Positions 1 through 5,176 of a stretch of 5,176 nt of DNA are shown here, one piece after another (position 1 is the stretch's first letter; every line of letters starts with the position of its first letter). The stretch lies in contig CAMKAA010000084.1 in the NCBI GenBank assembly GCA_946410365.1, positions 1 through 5,176 of the forward strand. The letters are read 5' to 3'. Under the pieces are notes generated by a model. That model was not told the DNA's origin. It searched no databases and worked only from the letters and a program-made list of their open reading frames with translations. The translations under genes and the position numbers were made by a program. Origin of the DNA: an uncultured Lachnospiraceae bacterium. GTDB lineage: Bacteria; Bacillota_A; Clostridia; Lachnospirales; Lachnospiraceae.

Positions 1-174
1 GACGGCAAGTGGTATTTCTTCGACAAGAAGAATGCTGATATGAAGACCGGATGGCTCACTGACGGCGGCAAGACTTACTATCTGGGCACAAACGGCGTCA
101 TGGTGACCGGGACACAGAGCATTGACGGAAAGACCTATACTTTCAACAGCAGCGGCGCCCTTATCGGTGATGCT
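1..174 (+). repeat. N-terminal cell-wall-binding repeat block
   Basis: About three degenerate 20-residue modules, the first cut by the window edge. They show the pattern DGKWYFF, then GWLTDGGKTYYL, then GVMVTGTQSIDGKTYTF. Conserved aromatic and Gly positions match choline-binding or glucan-binding type repeats. The ligand cannot be inferred, since such repeats in Clostridia are not always choline-specific. Confidence 0.75.
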
Positions 175-1182
175 CCCTCAGCGGTCTCAACAGGATCTTC
201 CGGTTCCGGTTCATCCTCCGGAAGTTCGTCAGGAGTTTCCTGGAACTACAACATTTATACGACCGCCGGCCACACAAACCTTTGGTCAAACGGCAGTGAC
301 AGCGACATGCCTCTCGATTACACCACAAGCAGAAATACCGCGTTCGTAAATACCATGATCGCGTATGCTACTTACTTTGTCGGTAAGATCGACTACGCTT
401 CGTCTGTGACCGGCGACGATCCGAACGGACTCCGGTATAAGAGACTCAGGTCCGGCGGAAAGACAGACTGTTCATGGTTTGTCTACCACGTACTGTACAA
501 ATTCGGCCTTGTCGGGGATGAGTTTATTCACTCCTATGAGTGGGGAAATGACCCCAGCACATACCCCGGCGGCGTCAACATTGGAACGGATGTCAGCAAA
601 GCTTCTCCCGGTGACATCATCTGCACCGGTAAGGGAACTTCGGGCAGCAACAGTCATGTTATGATCTACATCGGCGGCGGAAAGGTCGTAGAATGTGCAG
701 CGGGTTACGGCGTGATCATCAGCGACGCTCCCGATACCGCGAGACAGATCGTCCATTTCACCTGCCTGCCGGTGTGCACCACCGCTCCCTACAGGAGTGC
801 TTCCTCCGGAACATGGATCGCTTCCGGTAACAGTTGGAAGTTTAAAGTCGGCGGTTCCTATCTCACCAGCTGCTTCCAGAATATTGACGGTGAAATGTAC
901 TATTTTGGAAACGACGGACTGTGTGCAAGGGGCTGGCAGACGATCGACGGCAAAAAATACTATTTTGCCAGCGGCTGCCAGATGTATCTTCGCTGGAAGA
1001 GAATTGACGGCAGCAAATACTACTTTGATCCCATAAGCGGATATATGCATACCGGATGGGAATGGGTAGTTGAAAAGAATGCATGGTATTACCTTGATCC
1101 CGACACCGGAGTTATGGTCACCGGCACGAAAACGATCGACGGCAAAACATACACCTTCGGCAGCGACGGAGCTATGCAATAA
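1..1182 (+). CDS. Secreted NlpC/P60-type cell-wall hydrolase with flanking cell-wall-binding repeats (5' end missing)
   Basis: Probable peptidoglycan endopeptidase or amidase acting outside the cell. The frame is open to the left edge, so the start and any signal peptide lie outside; 393 residues are visible, numbered here from the window edge. Residues 1-58 are aromatic/Gly repeats of the choline-binding type (DGKxYYF...GxxxTGWxxI). Residues 60-80 are a Gly/Ser linker. Residues about 112-263 are the catalytic domain: Cys157 in DCSW, the PGDII strand, His219 in SHVMIYIGGG, and Glu231 twelve residues later, where E. coli MepS (Spr) has its third triad residue, His. Residues about 273-393 are further wall-binding repeats. 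The order Cys, His, polar residue and the GVIISD strand after it fit NlpC/P60 well. The bond cleaved cannot be told from sequence. Eight cysteines are present, unusual for an exported protein. The gene is convergent with the minus-strand operon and shares its terminator. The fold call is confident; the exact substrate is not known. Confidence 0.88.
   Translation, partial: DGKWYFFDKKNADMKTGWLTDGGKTYYLGTNGVMVTGTQSIDGKTYTFNSSGALIGDAPSAVSTGSSGSGSSSGSSSGVSWNYNIYTTAGHTNLWSNGSDSDMPLDYTTSRNTAFVNTMIAYATYFVGKIDYASSVTGDDPNGLRYKRLRSGGKTDCSWFVYHVLYKFGLVGDEFIHSYEWGNDPSTYPGGVNIGTDVSKASPGDIICTGKGTSGSNSHVMIYIGGGKVVECAAGYGVIISDAPDTARQIVHFTCLPVCTTAPYRSASSGTWIASGNSWKFKVGGSYLTSCFQNIDGEMYYFGNDGLCARGWQTIDGKKYYFASGCQMYLRWKRIDGSKYYFDPISGYMHTGWEWVVEKNAWYYLDPDTGVMVTGTKTIDGKTYTFGSDGAMQ
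817..1179 (+). repeat. C-terminal cell-wall-binding repeat block
   Basis: About six modules of 20-22 residues, recognisable by repeated DGxxYYF and GW/RW motifs (DGEMYYF, DGKKYYF, DGSKYYF, NAWYYLDPDTG, DGKTYTF). The last module (GVMVTGTKTIDGKTYTF) almost duplicates the last complete module before the linker in the N-terminal block. The DNA of the two copies differs at many silent positions, so the duplication is not recent. Confidence 0.8.
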
Positions 1183-1191
1183 CAGCAAAAG

Positions 1192-1221
1192 AAAAAGGAC
1201 TGCGATCGCAGTCCTTTTTTT
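1192..1221. terminator. Bidirectional intrinsic terminator between convergent genes
   Basis: A perfect palindrome at 1192-1219 forms a stem of GGACTGC with GCAGTCC, extended by five A:T pairs, around a GATC loop. On the plus strand it is followed by seven T; on the minus strand it is followed by TTTTTCTTTT. It starts 9 bases after the plus-strand stop codon and about 35 bases past the last minus-strand stop, so it can end both transcripts. Confidence 0.92.
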
Positions 1222-1254
1222 ACCGGTGTTTTATCTGCCGTCAAACTCCCGACG

Positions 1255-1494
1255 TCAGTTTTCTCCTCTGAGCTCTTTCAGGATCCCGATCGTCTCGACA
1301 TCCTCCTCAGTCAGCCTGATGTTAGTGACAGAAGTCTTTCCGTCGTTGTCTGTCACACGCAGCTCCATGATGACTCCCGGCTGAAGATCATTTCTGACCA
1401 CATCATGCATAAAATCCAGTACCCTCGGATGCTGAGACTTGAAAATCCTCAGTCTCTCAGCCAGCTGCATAAGCTGCATAGGATTCATTGCCAT
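1255..1494 (-). CDS. Small conserved-looking protein of unknown function, downstream of sigH
   Basis: A 79-residue soluble protein that I do not recognise. It has no signal peptide or membrane segment. Residues 1-35 look helical and are Met-rich at the start (MAMNPMQLMQL), with basic and aromatic residues around RIFKSQHPRVLDF. Residues about 40-62 look like a beta hairpin (GVIMELRVTDNDGKTSVTNIRL). The C terminus is an acidic helix (EEDVETIGILKEL). The ATG at 1494 is chosen because AGGAGG lies 9 nt upstream; the in-frame ATG at 1488 would be 15 nt away. It begins only 6 nt after the sigH stop, is the last gene of the operon and is followed by the terminator. That position suggests co-expression with SigH. 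A regulatory role such as binding a sigma factor would be speculation. The start, spacing and ordinary composition make it very likely a real gene. Confidence 0.82.
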   Translation of the reverse strand: MAMNPMQLMQLAERLRIFKSQHPRVLDFMHDVVRNDLQPGVIMELRVTDNDGKTSVTNIRLTEEDVETIGILKELRGEN

Positions 1495-1500
1495 TTCTTC

Positions 1501-2115
1501 TTACCTCCTCTTTCTAAGTTTGGTCCTGATTCTCTGAAGCGCGTTATCTGTGGATTTTTCATCTCTGTTGAGCACATGGGCGATCTCCACATATCCCATT
1601 CCTGTCAGATATAGTTCCAGAACCTGTTTTTCAAAAGCGCTGAGCTCTCTCTCAATCTTTTCTTCGAGCCTCTCCATTTCCTCCTGCCCTATGATATACT
1701 CCTCCGGGTTGGAGCTGGCGTCAGCCTCCAGGCAATCCATAAACTCCTCGTCCTCCCCCTCTCCGCTCTCTCTCAGCGGCCGGCTCAGGGAGACCGCCGT
1801 ATTCAGCGGAAGATGTTTTTTCCTCGCGGAAGCTTTGACCGCTGTATAGAGCTGTCTGCTTACGCAAAGCTGCGCGAAAGTGCTGAAACTCGCGTCTCTC
1901 CCGCAGTCATAATCGCGTACAGCCTTGAAGAGTCCCAGCATACCTTCCTGGATCAGGTCATCGGAATCCCCTCCAAGTATATACATGGATCTCGCTTTTC
2001 TCAGGACCAGATCCTTATACTTATCCAGAAGGTGTTCCATCGCTTCCTGATCGCCGTCCCGAAAAAGCGCGATCAGCTCCTCGTCGGTCATACTCTCATA
2101 TTTCTCTTTTTTCAT
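1501..2115 (-). CDS. sigH: RNA polymerase sigma factor SigH (Spo0H-like, sigma-70 family)
   Basis: An alternative sigma factor that directs RNA polymerase to its own promoters; in Bacillus SigH controls the transition to stationary phase, competence and early sporulation. The protein has 204 residues against about 218 in B. subtilis, with a shorter C-terminal end. Region 2 covers residues about 24-92, with the core-binding and -10 recognition stretch including KARS, GGDSDDLIQEGMLGLFKAVRDYD and FAQLCVSRQL. An acidic linker (about 115-137) follows. Region 4 covers about 150-200, with the helix-turn-helix including YVEIAHVLNRDEKSTDNALQ. KKHLPLN and NPEEYII match the SigH signature closely. The ATG at 2115 has AGGAG 10 nt upstream. 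The gene sits 43 nt after rlmB, its place in the Bacillota cluster apart from a missing rae1. I see no convincing promoter of its own in the gap. Whether this organism sporulates cannot be told from this window. Confidence 0.93.
   Translation of the reverse strand: MKKEKYESMTDEELIALFRDGDQEAMEHLLDKYKDLVLRKARSMYILGGDSDDLIQEGMLGLFKAVRDYDCGRDASFSTFAQLCVSRQLYTAVKASARKKHLPLNTAVSLSRPLRESGEGEDEEFMDCLEADASSNPEEYIIGQEEMERLEEKIERELSAFEKQVLELYLTGMGYVEIAHVLNRDEKSTDNALQRIRTKLRKRR
1504..1509 (-). promoter_or_regulatory. Shine-Dalgarno of the small gene, encoded by the last two sigH codons
   Basis: The minus strand reads AGG AGG TAA at the end of sigH. The two Arg codons are also a perfect AGGAGG ribosome binding site, 9 nt before the ATG of the next gene. 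The site is therefore crossed by ribosomes finishing sigH, which makes translational coupling likely. Confidence 0.88.
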
Positions 2116-2158
2116 ATTCTTACTGCTCCTGGAAGGGCAAAAGATTCATGCACAAGGT

Positions 2159-2893
2159 TTACAGACTTCTCTGACGGACGATCTCATAGGCGAGGACGCC
2201 CATTGCTACCGATGCGTTAAGAGAATCGATCTCTCCCTTCATAGGGATGGAAGCGACCATATCACATTTTTCCTTCACCAGCCTGCTCACGCCGCTGCCT
2301 TCCGCGCCGATCACCAGTCCGATAGGGCCTTTGAGATTAAGCTTCGTCATCGTTTCGCCGTCCATATCCGCGCAGACGAACCATAATCCTCTGTCCGCAA
2401 GCTTCTCCATAGTGCGCACCAGATTTGTCACCTTGACCACCGGAGTGTAATTGATCGCGCCTGCTGACGCCTTGGCCACTGTCGCGGTGAGCCCTACGGC
2501 CCTGTCCTTGGGGATGATCACTCCGTGAGCGCCGGCCAGATTCGCCGTCCTGATGATCGCGCCCAGGTTATGGGGATCCTCAATTCCGTCGAGCAATACA
2601 AAGAAGGGATCCTCTCCTCTCTCTTTGGCCTTCTCGAACAGATCTTCCATCTCTCCATAGGAGTAGGCGGCGATCTCGGCGATCACTCCCTGATGCCTTC
2701 CCGTTTCAGACATCTGGTCAAGACGCTGCTTGGTGACATATTTCACAGGTGTTCCATGCTTAGCGGCCTCTTTGCGCACAGTCTGCATGGCGCCTTCTTT
2801 ACTTCCGTCAAGCATATACAGCTTGTCGATCGTTCTCCCTGAACGGAAGGCTTCGATCACGGCGTTTCTGCCCTCGATCCGATTCTCATTCAT
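2159..2893 (-). CDS. rlmB: 23S rRNA 2'-O-methyltransferase RlmB (SPOUT/TrmH family)
   Basis: A SAM-dependent enzyme that methylates a guanosine ribose in 23S rRNA (G2251 in E. coli numbering). With the ATG at 2893 it has 244 residues, close to the roughly 245-250 usual in the family. Residues 5-75 form the small substrate-binding domain (IEGRNAVIEAF ... RHQGVIAEIAAY). Residues about 97-240 form the SPOUT knot: motif 1 is LDGIEDPHNLGAIIRTA with Asn109 and Arg115, motif 2 is GLVIGAEGSGVSRLV with Glu198, and motif 3 is IPMKGEIDSLNASVA with Ser224 and Asn226. A longer frame starts at TTG 2941, adding 16 basic residues (starting ARERSTKKRQ). I prefer the ATG because the homologues begin just before this point and an AGGAG precedes it. 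Its start overlaps the mrnC stop by 8 nt (ATGAATGA), a coupled arrangement. B. subtilis has the same neighbour order. Confidence 0.93.
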   Translation of the reverse strand: MNENRIEGRNAVIEAFRSGRTIDKLYMLDGSKEGAMQTVRKEAAKHGTPVKYVTKQRLDQMSETGRHQGVIAEIAAYSYGEMEDLFEKAKERGEDPFFVLLDGIEDPHNLGAIIRTANLAGAHGVIIPKDRAVGLTATVAKASAGAINYTPVVKVTNLVRTMEKLADRGLWFVCADMDGETMTKLNLKGPIGLVIGAEGSGVSRLVKEKCDMVASIPMKGEIDSLNASVAMGVLAYEIVRQRSL

Positions 2894-3377
2894 TCTCTTC
2901 GTATTCTCCTGTCTCTTCTTCGTAGATCTTTCTCGGGCCAAGTCTGCCCTTTCGATCCGCTCTTCTGATGCCTTCCCGCAGCAGTTCCAGCAGCCGGTCA
3001 GTCCTGTCCTGTAAATACAAGTAACCGCACAGGGCCTCCAGTGCGGTTGCTTGAAGATATTCCTCCAGTGAGGAACTCTTTGCGTGATGATACGGGTTGG
3101 AATTTCTTCCTCGTCTGTATACTTTCTTCTCCTCTTCCGTCATGAGGTCGTAAACAGCCAATCCAATGGCCGCCTGCTGCTCGGCGCGGACATAATAGGT
3201 AGTCTCGTTATGGAGTTTCTCCGCCTGACGATTTCCCTTGGACACCAGAATAGTCCTGATCACAAGAGAGTAGACCGCGTCCCCCAGAAATGCCAATGTT
3301 CCCGGGGAATATGTGCGTATGTCGATTTCTTCATGCGGAAACTCCTTGAGGATCAGAGTTCTCAGGCTTTCTTCCAT
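2886..3377 (-). CDS. mrnC: Mini-ribonuclease III (MrnC)
   Basis: A dimeric endoribonuclease with an RNase III catalytic domain but no double-stranded RNA-binding domain. In B. subtilis it trims the ends of 23S rRNA precursors. It has 163 residues, longer than the roughly 143 of the B. subtilis protein because of about 10 extra residues at the N terminus and an acidic tail (YEEETGEYEENE). Visible motifs are LAFLGDAVYSLVIR with catalytic-type Asp33, RRGRNSN at 89-94, and ATALEALCGYLYL with Glu114, the metal-binding acidic residue of the second RNase III motif. The ATG at 3377 lies inside the end of cysS (16-nt overlap) with GAAGGAG only 4 nt upstream. No in-frame ATG follows before the catalytic motif, so I keep this start. 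The enzyme acts on the same 23S rRNA as RlmB, encoded directly after it, which suits joint expression. Confidence 0.93.
   Translation of the reverse strand: MEESLRTLILKEFPHEEIDIRTYSPGTLAFLGDAVYSLVIRTILVSKGNRQAEKLHNETTYYVRAEQQAAIGLAVYDLMTEEEKKVYRRGRNSNPYHHAKSSSLEEYLQATALEALCGYLYLQDRTDRLLELLREGIRRADRKGRLGPRKIYEEETGEYEENE
2906..2910 (-). promoter_or_regulatory. Candidate ribosome binding site for rlmB
   Basis: AGGAG lies on the minus strand inside the mrnC tail, 12 nt before ATG 2893. The spacing is a little long. The competing TTG at 2941 has only a weaker AAAGGG nearby, so this site favours the shorter RlmB. Confidence 0.55.
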
Positions 3378-4777
3378 TTAACTCCTTCTCTGGTATCTTC
3401 CAATATGATACCTTTCGCCTTGAGTTCGTCGCGGATCGCGTCAGCCTTCGCGAAATCTCTCGCTTTCTTGGCCGCCTTTCTCTCCGCGATCTTCTCCTCG
3501 ACATAAGCGGCAAGATCATCTTCCAGTTCATTATCTCTCTCAATGATCAGTCCGCATACATCTGTCAGATCGTGAAGTTCTTCATCCAGTTTCTCAATGA
3601 ACTCTTTGGAGGAAGTGCCGCTCACACGGCTGTTGATCCACTTGACAAGTTCAAATACCGCGGAGATCGCGTCCGCTGTATTAAAGTCATCGTCCATTGC
3701 TGTCTCGAACTGGGTGCGGTAGTTCTCCGCTTCCACAAGCTGAGCAGCCTCTTCCTCTGTCAGGGCGCCTTCCGCTTTCCCCTGGAGGAACTTCAGATTC
3801 TCGCCGCAGTTGAGGATCCTCTCGTAAGAAGCCTTAGCGGACTCCATCAGCTCTCTGCTGAAGTTCAGGGGGCTTCTGTAATGGGAAGAAAGCATGAAGT
3901 AACGAAGTACCTGCGGGTCATACTGCGCGATAATGTCGCGCACCGTGAAGAAATTGCCCTTAGACTTGGCCATCTTCACGCCGTCAATGTTCAGGAAGGC
4001 GTTGTGCATCCAATATTTTGCAAAAGGAACTCCGTTTGCTGCCTCAGACTGCGCGATCTCATTCTCGTGGTGAGGGAATATGAGGTCCTCGCCGCCGGCA
4101 TGGATGTCGATCTCCGGGCCCAGATAGCGTTTGCTCATGACGGAGCACTCGATATGCCAGCCGGGTCTTCCCTTGCACCAGGGGCACTCCCAGTAAGGCT
4201 CTCCGTCCTTCTTGGGTTTCCAGAGCACGAAATCCAGCGGATCCTGCTTCTGGTCAGCGCCTGTGACCTTCAGGTCGCGATTACCGCTTCGCATGTTGTC
4301 CAGATCCTTGTGGGACAATTTTCCATATCCCTCAAATTTTCTCGTGCTGTAGTAGACTGTTCCGTCTTCCGCCACATAAGCGTAACCCTTGTCGATCAGC
4401 GTCTTTATCATCTCGATCATTCCGTCGATCTCGAGCGTTGCCCTGGGATGCATCGTAGCCGGCTTGACATTGAGGCTGGCCATATCCTTCTTGCACTCCG
4501 CAATGTATCTCTCGGAGATAACTGAAGAATCGACGCCTTCTTCCAGCGCTTTCTTAATGATCTTGTCATCTACATCCGTAAAATTCGACACATAGTTGAC
4601 TTTATATCCCTTGTATTCAAAATAGCGTCTCACCGTATCAAATACGATCATGGGACGGGCATTGCCGATATGGATCAGGTTATAGACAGTGGGACCGCAT
4701 ACGTACATGCTGACCTTGCCGGGTTTGATCGGCACAAATTCCTCTTTGCTCCTGGACATTGTGTTAAAGATCTTCAT
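3362..4777 (-). CDS. cysS: Cysteinyl-tRNA synthetase
   Basis: Class I aminoacyl-tRNA synthetase that attaches cysteine to tRNA-Cys in the cytoplasm. Its 471 residues are normal for the family. The Rossmann domain begins at MYVCGPTVYNLIHIGN, holding the HIGH motif (36-39) and zinc ligand Cys27. The other expected zinc ligands are Cys211 in GWHIECS, His236 and Glu240 in FPHHENE. The KMSKS loop reads KMAKS at 268-272 (GVKMAKSKGNFF). The DALR-type helical domain (MDDDFNTADAISAVFEL) and a basic C-terminal region (AERKAAKKARDFAKADAIRDEL) follow. Residues 198 and 201 form an extra CPWC pair just before GRPGW, where the E. coli and B. subtilis enzymes as I recall them have Ser and Gly. ATG 4777 has GAGG 7 nt upstream. 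The 69-nt leader shows no T-box motif. The gene overlaps mrnC by 16 nt. Confidence 0.97.
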   Translation of the reverse strand: MKIFNTMSRSKEEFVPIKPGKVSMYVCGPTVYNLIHIGNARPMIVFDTVRRYFEYKGYKVNYVSNFTDVDDKIIKKALEEGVDSSVISERYIAECKKDMASLNVKPATMHPRATLEIDGMIEMIKTLIDKGYAYVAEDGTVYYSTRKFEGYGKLSHKDLDNMRSGNRDLKVTGADQKQDPLDFVLWKPKKDGEPYWECPWCKGRPGWHIECSVMSKRYLGPEIDIHAGGEDLIFPHHENEIAQSEAANGVPFAKYWMHNAFLNIDGVKMAKSKGNFFTVRDIIAQYDPQVLRYFMLSSHYRSPLNFSRELMESAKASYERILNCGENLKFLQGKAEGALTEEEAAQLVEAENYRTQFETAMDDDFNTADAISAVFELVKWINSRVSGTSSKEFIEKLDEELHDLTDVCGLIIERDNELEDDLAAYVEEKIAERKAAKKARDFAKADAIRDELKAKGIILEDTREGVKWKKA

Positions 4778-4798
4778 TCTTATTCCTCGCTTTATAGT

Positions 4799-4804
4799 AT
4801 TATA
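4799..4804 (-). promoter_or_regulatory. Possible -10 element upstream of cysS
   Basis: The minus strand reads TATAAT exactly, 21 nt before the cysS ATG. No good -35 is found at 16-18 nt spacing (AGGCGT at 17), and there is no exact TGn extension. It may be a weak internal promoter or chance. Confidence 0.3.
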
Positions 4805-4846
4805 GGCAGCTTTATTGCCTTACGCCTGTTCTTACCGGTTGCCCGT

Positions 4847-5176
4847 TCACTGTCTTCGGGGACAGCCCGCGCATCCCCCTTCTGAACTGTAAGCAGGAAC
4901 TGCTTCCAGATCCATCGGAGATGTGATAAGCGCGACAGCCTGCACGGAGATTCCTTCTCCGCGTCCTGTAAATCCGAGTCTCTCTTCCGTGGTCGCCTTG
5001 ACGCTGACCTGGGAGAGATCTATCAAAAGCGCGTCCGCTATATTTTGCCGCATCTGATCGATATAAGGCCTCATCTTAGGGGCCTGCGCTATGATCGTGG
5101 CATCGACATTGCTGATCAGATAGAAATTCTCCTCCAGGATCTTCCGGACTTCCCGCATCAGTTCCAGGGAGTCCGC
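4847..5176 (-). CDS. ispF: 2-C-methyl-D-erythritol 2,4-cyclodiphosphate synthase IspF (5' end missing)
   Basis: Enzyme of the non-mevalonate (MEP) isoprenoid pathway that forms the cyclic diphosphate with release of CMP. The visible C-terminal 109 residues start at [10 protein letters not shown], matching the ADSRELL region of E. coli IspF, and run on past the right edge; the family is about 156-160 residues. Clear signatures are [17 protein letters not shown] and [18 protein letters not shown], the latter carrying the Thr-Thr, Glu and Arg of the substrate pocket and trimer interface. The ATG at 5158 is internal, not the start. After AVALITS, where homologues normally end, this protein continues for about 23 residues to [10 protein letters not shown]. 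The gene lies 69 nt upstream of cysS in the same direction and is probably part of the same operon. The metal-binding N-terminal motifs lie outside the window. Confidence 0.95.
   Translation of the reverse strand, partial: ADSLELMREVRKILEENFYLISNVDATIIAQAPKMRPYIDQMRQNIADALLIDLSQVSVKATTEERLGFTGRGEGISVQAVALITSPMDLEAVPAYSSEGGCAGCPRRQ

Noticed and set aside
472..1188. A 238-codon open frame on the minus strand opposite the NlpC/P60 gene
   Set aside because: It is antisense to a well-supported repeat protein, shows no family motifs, and would run into the terminator region.
1201..1210. TGCGATCGCA palindrome as a protein-binding operator
   Set aside because: It is the core of the terminator stem and is fully explained by that.
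2116..2158. A separate sigH promoter in the rlmB-sigH gap
   Set aside because: TTGTGC resembles a -35 but no -10 hexamer occurs at a suitable distance; only the ribosome binding site is convincing.
1813..2220. Plus-strand open frame opposite sigH and the rlmB end
   Set aside because: It crosses two real genes and their gap, has no domain, and is a shadow.
3572..4525. A 317-codon open frame on the plus strand opposite cysS
   Set aside because: It lies wholly antisense to a clear CysRS, has no recognisable domain, and is explained by codon bias on the other strand.
4850..4865. Small hairpin (CTGTC/GACAG) at the end of ispF as a terminator
   Set aside because: The stem is only 5 bp and no T-tract follows, so it would not stop transcription before cysS.
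1..5176. CRISPR array, insertion sequence, toxin-antitoxin or phage-defence genes
   Set aside because: No direct repeats with spacers, transposase motifs or terminal inverted repeats are seen, and each long frame is accounted for by a housekeeping or cell-wall gene.

Overview
The window looks like a chromosomal segment from a Gram-positive, low-GC-lineage anaerobe (Bacillota, class Clostridia). Lachnospiraceae is my best guess but is an inference. The evidence is a SigH-type sigma factor, Mini-ribonuclease III, and the gene order cysS-mrnC-rlmB-sigH, which matches the conserved Bacillus/Clostridium cluster. The other clue is a secreted enzyme with aromatic, Gly-rich cell-wall-binding repeats of the choline-binding type. 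All genes are intact apart from the two cut by the window edges. I see no mobile element, tRNA, rRNA, CRISPR array or phage signature.

Left part (1-1182, plus strand): the 3' portion of a gene for an exported cell-wall hydrolase. A papain-like NlpC/P60 catalytic domain sits between two blocks of cell-wall-binding repeats. It ends at a strong, nearly perfect palindromic terminator (1192-1221). This terminator has T-tracts in both directions and also serves the convergent operon arriving from the right.

Right part (1255-5176, minus strand, read right to left): a tightly packed housekeeping operon. It runs ispF (partial, isoprenoid precursor synthesis), cysS (cysteinyl-tRNA synthetase), mrnC (23S rRNA maturation), rlmB (23S rRNA 2'-O-methylation), sigH (alternative sigma factor) and a 79-residue protein of unknown function. 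Spacing supports co-transcription: a 69-nt gap, a 16-nt overlap, an 8-nt overlap, a 43-nt gap, then 6 nt. The last junction is notable because the final two Arg codons of sigH are the Shine-Dalgarno sequence of the small gene. The cluster links tRNA charging, ribosome maturation and a transition-state sigma factor. Compared with Bacillus subtilis it lacks rae1 (yacP) between rlmB and sigH, and it ends after the small gene instead of running into rpmG-secE-nusG.

Nothing here amounts to a clearly new biological system. The best leads are the unknown small protein coupled to sigH, the Glu in the third catalytic position of the NlpC/P60 domain, the extra CxxC pair in CysRS, and a Cys-containing C-terminal tail on IspF. 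No gene-free stretch exceeds about 75 bases.
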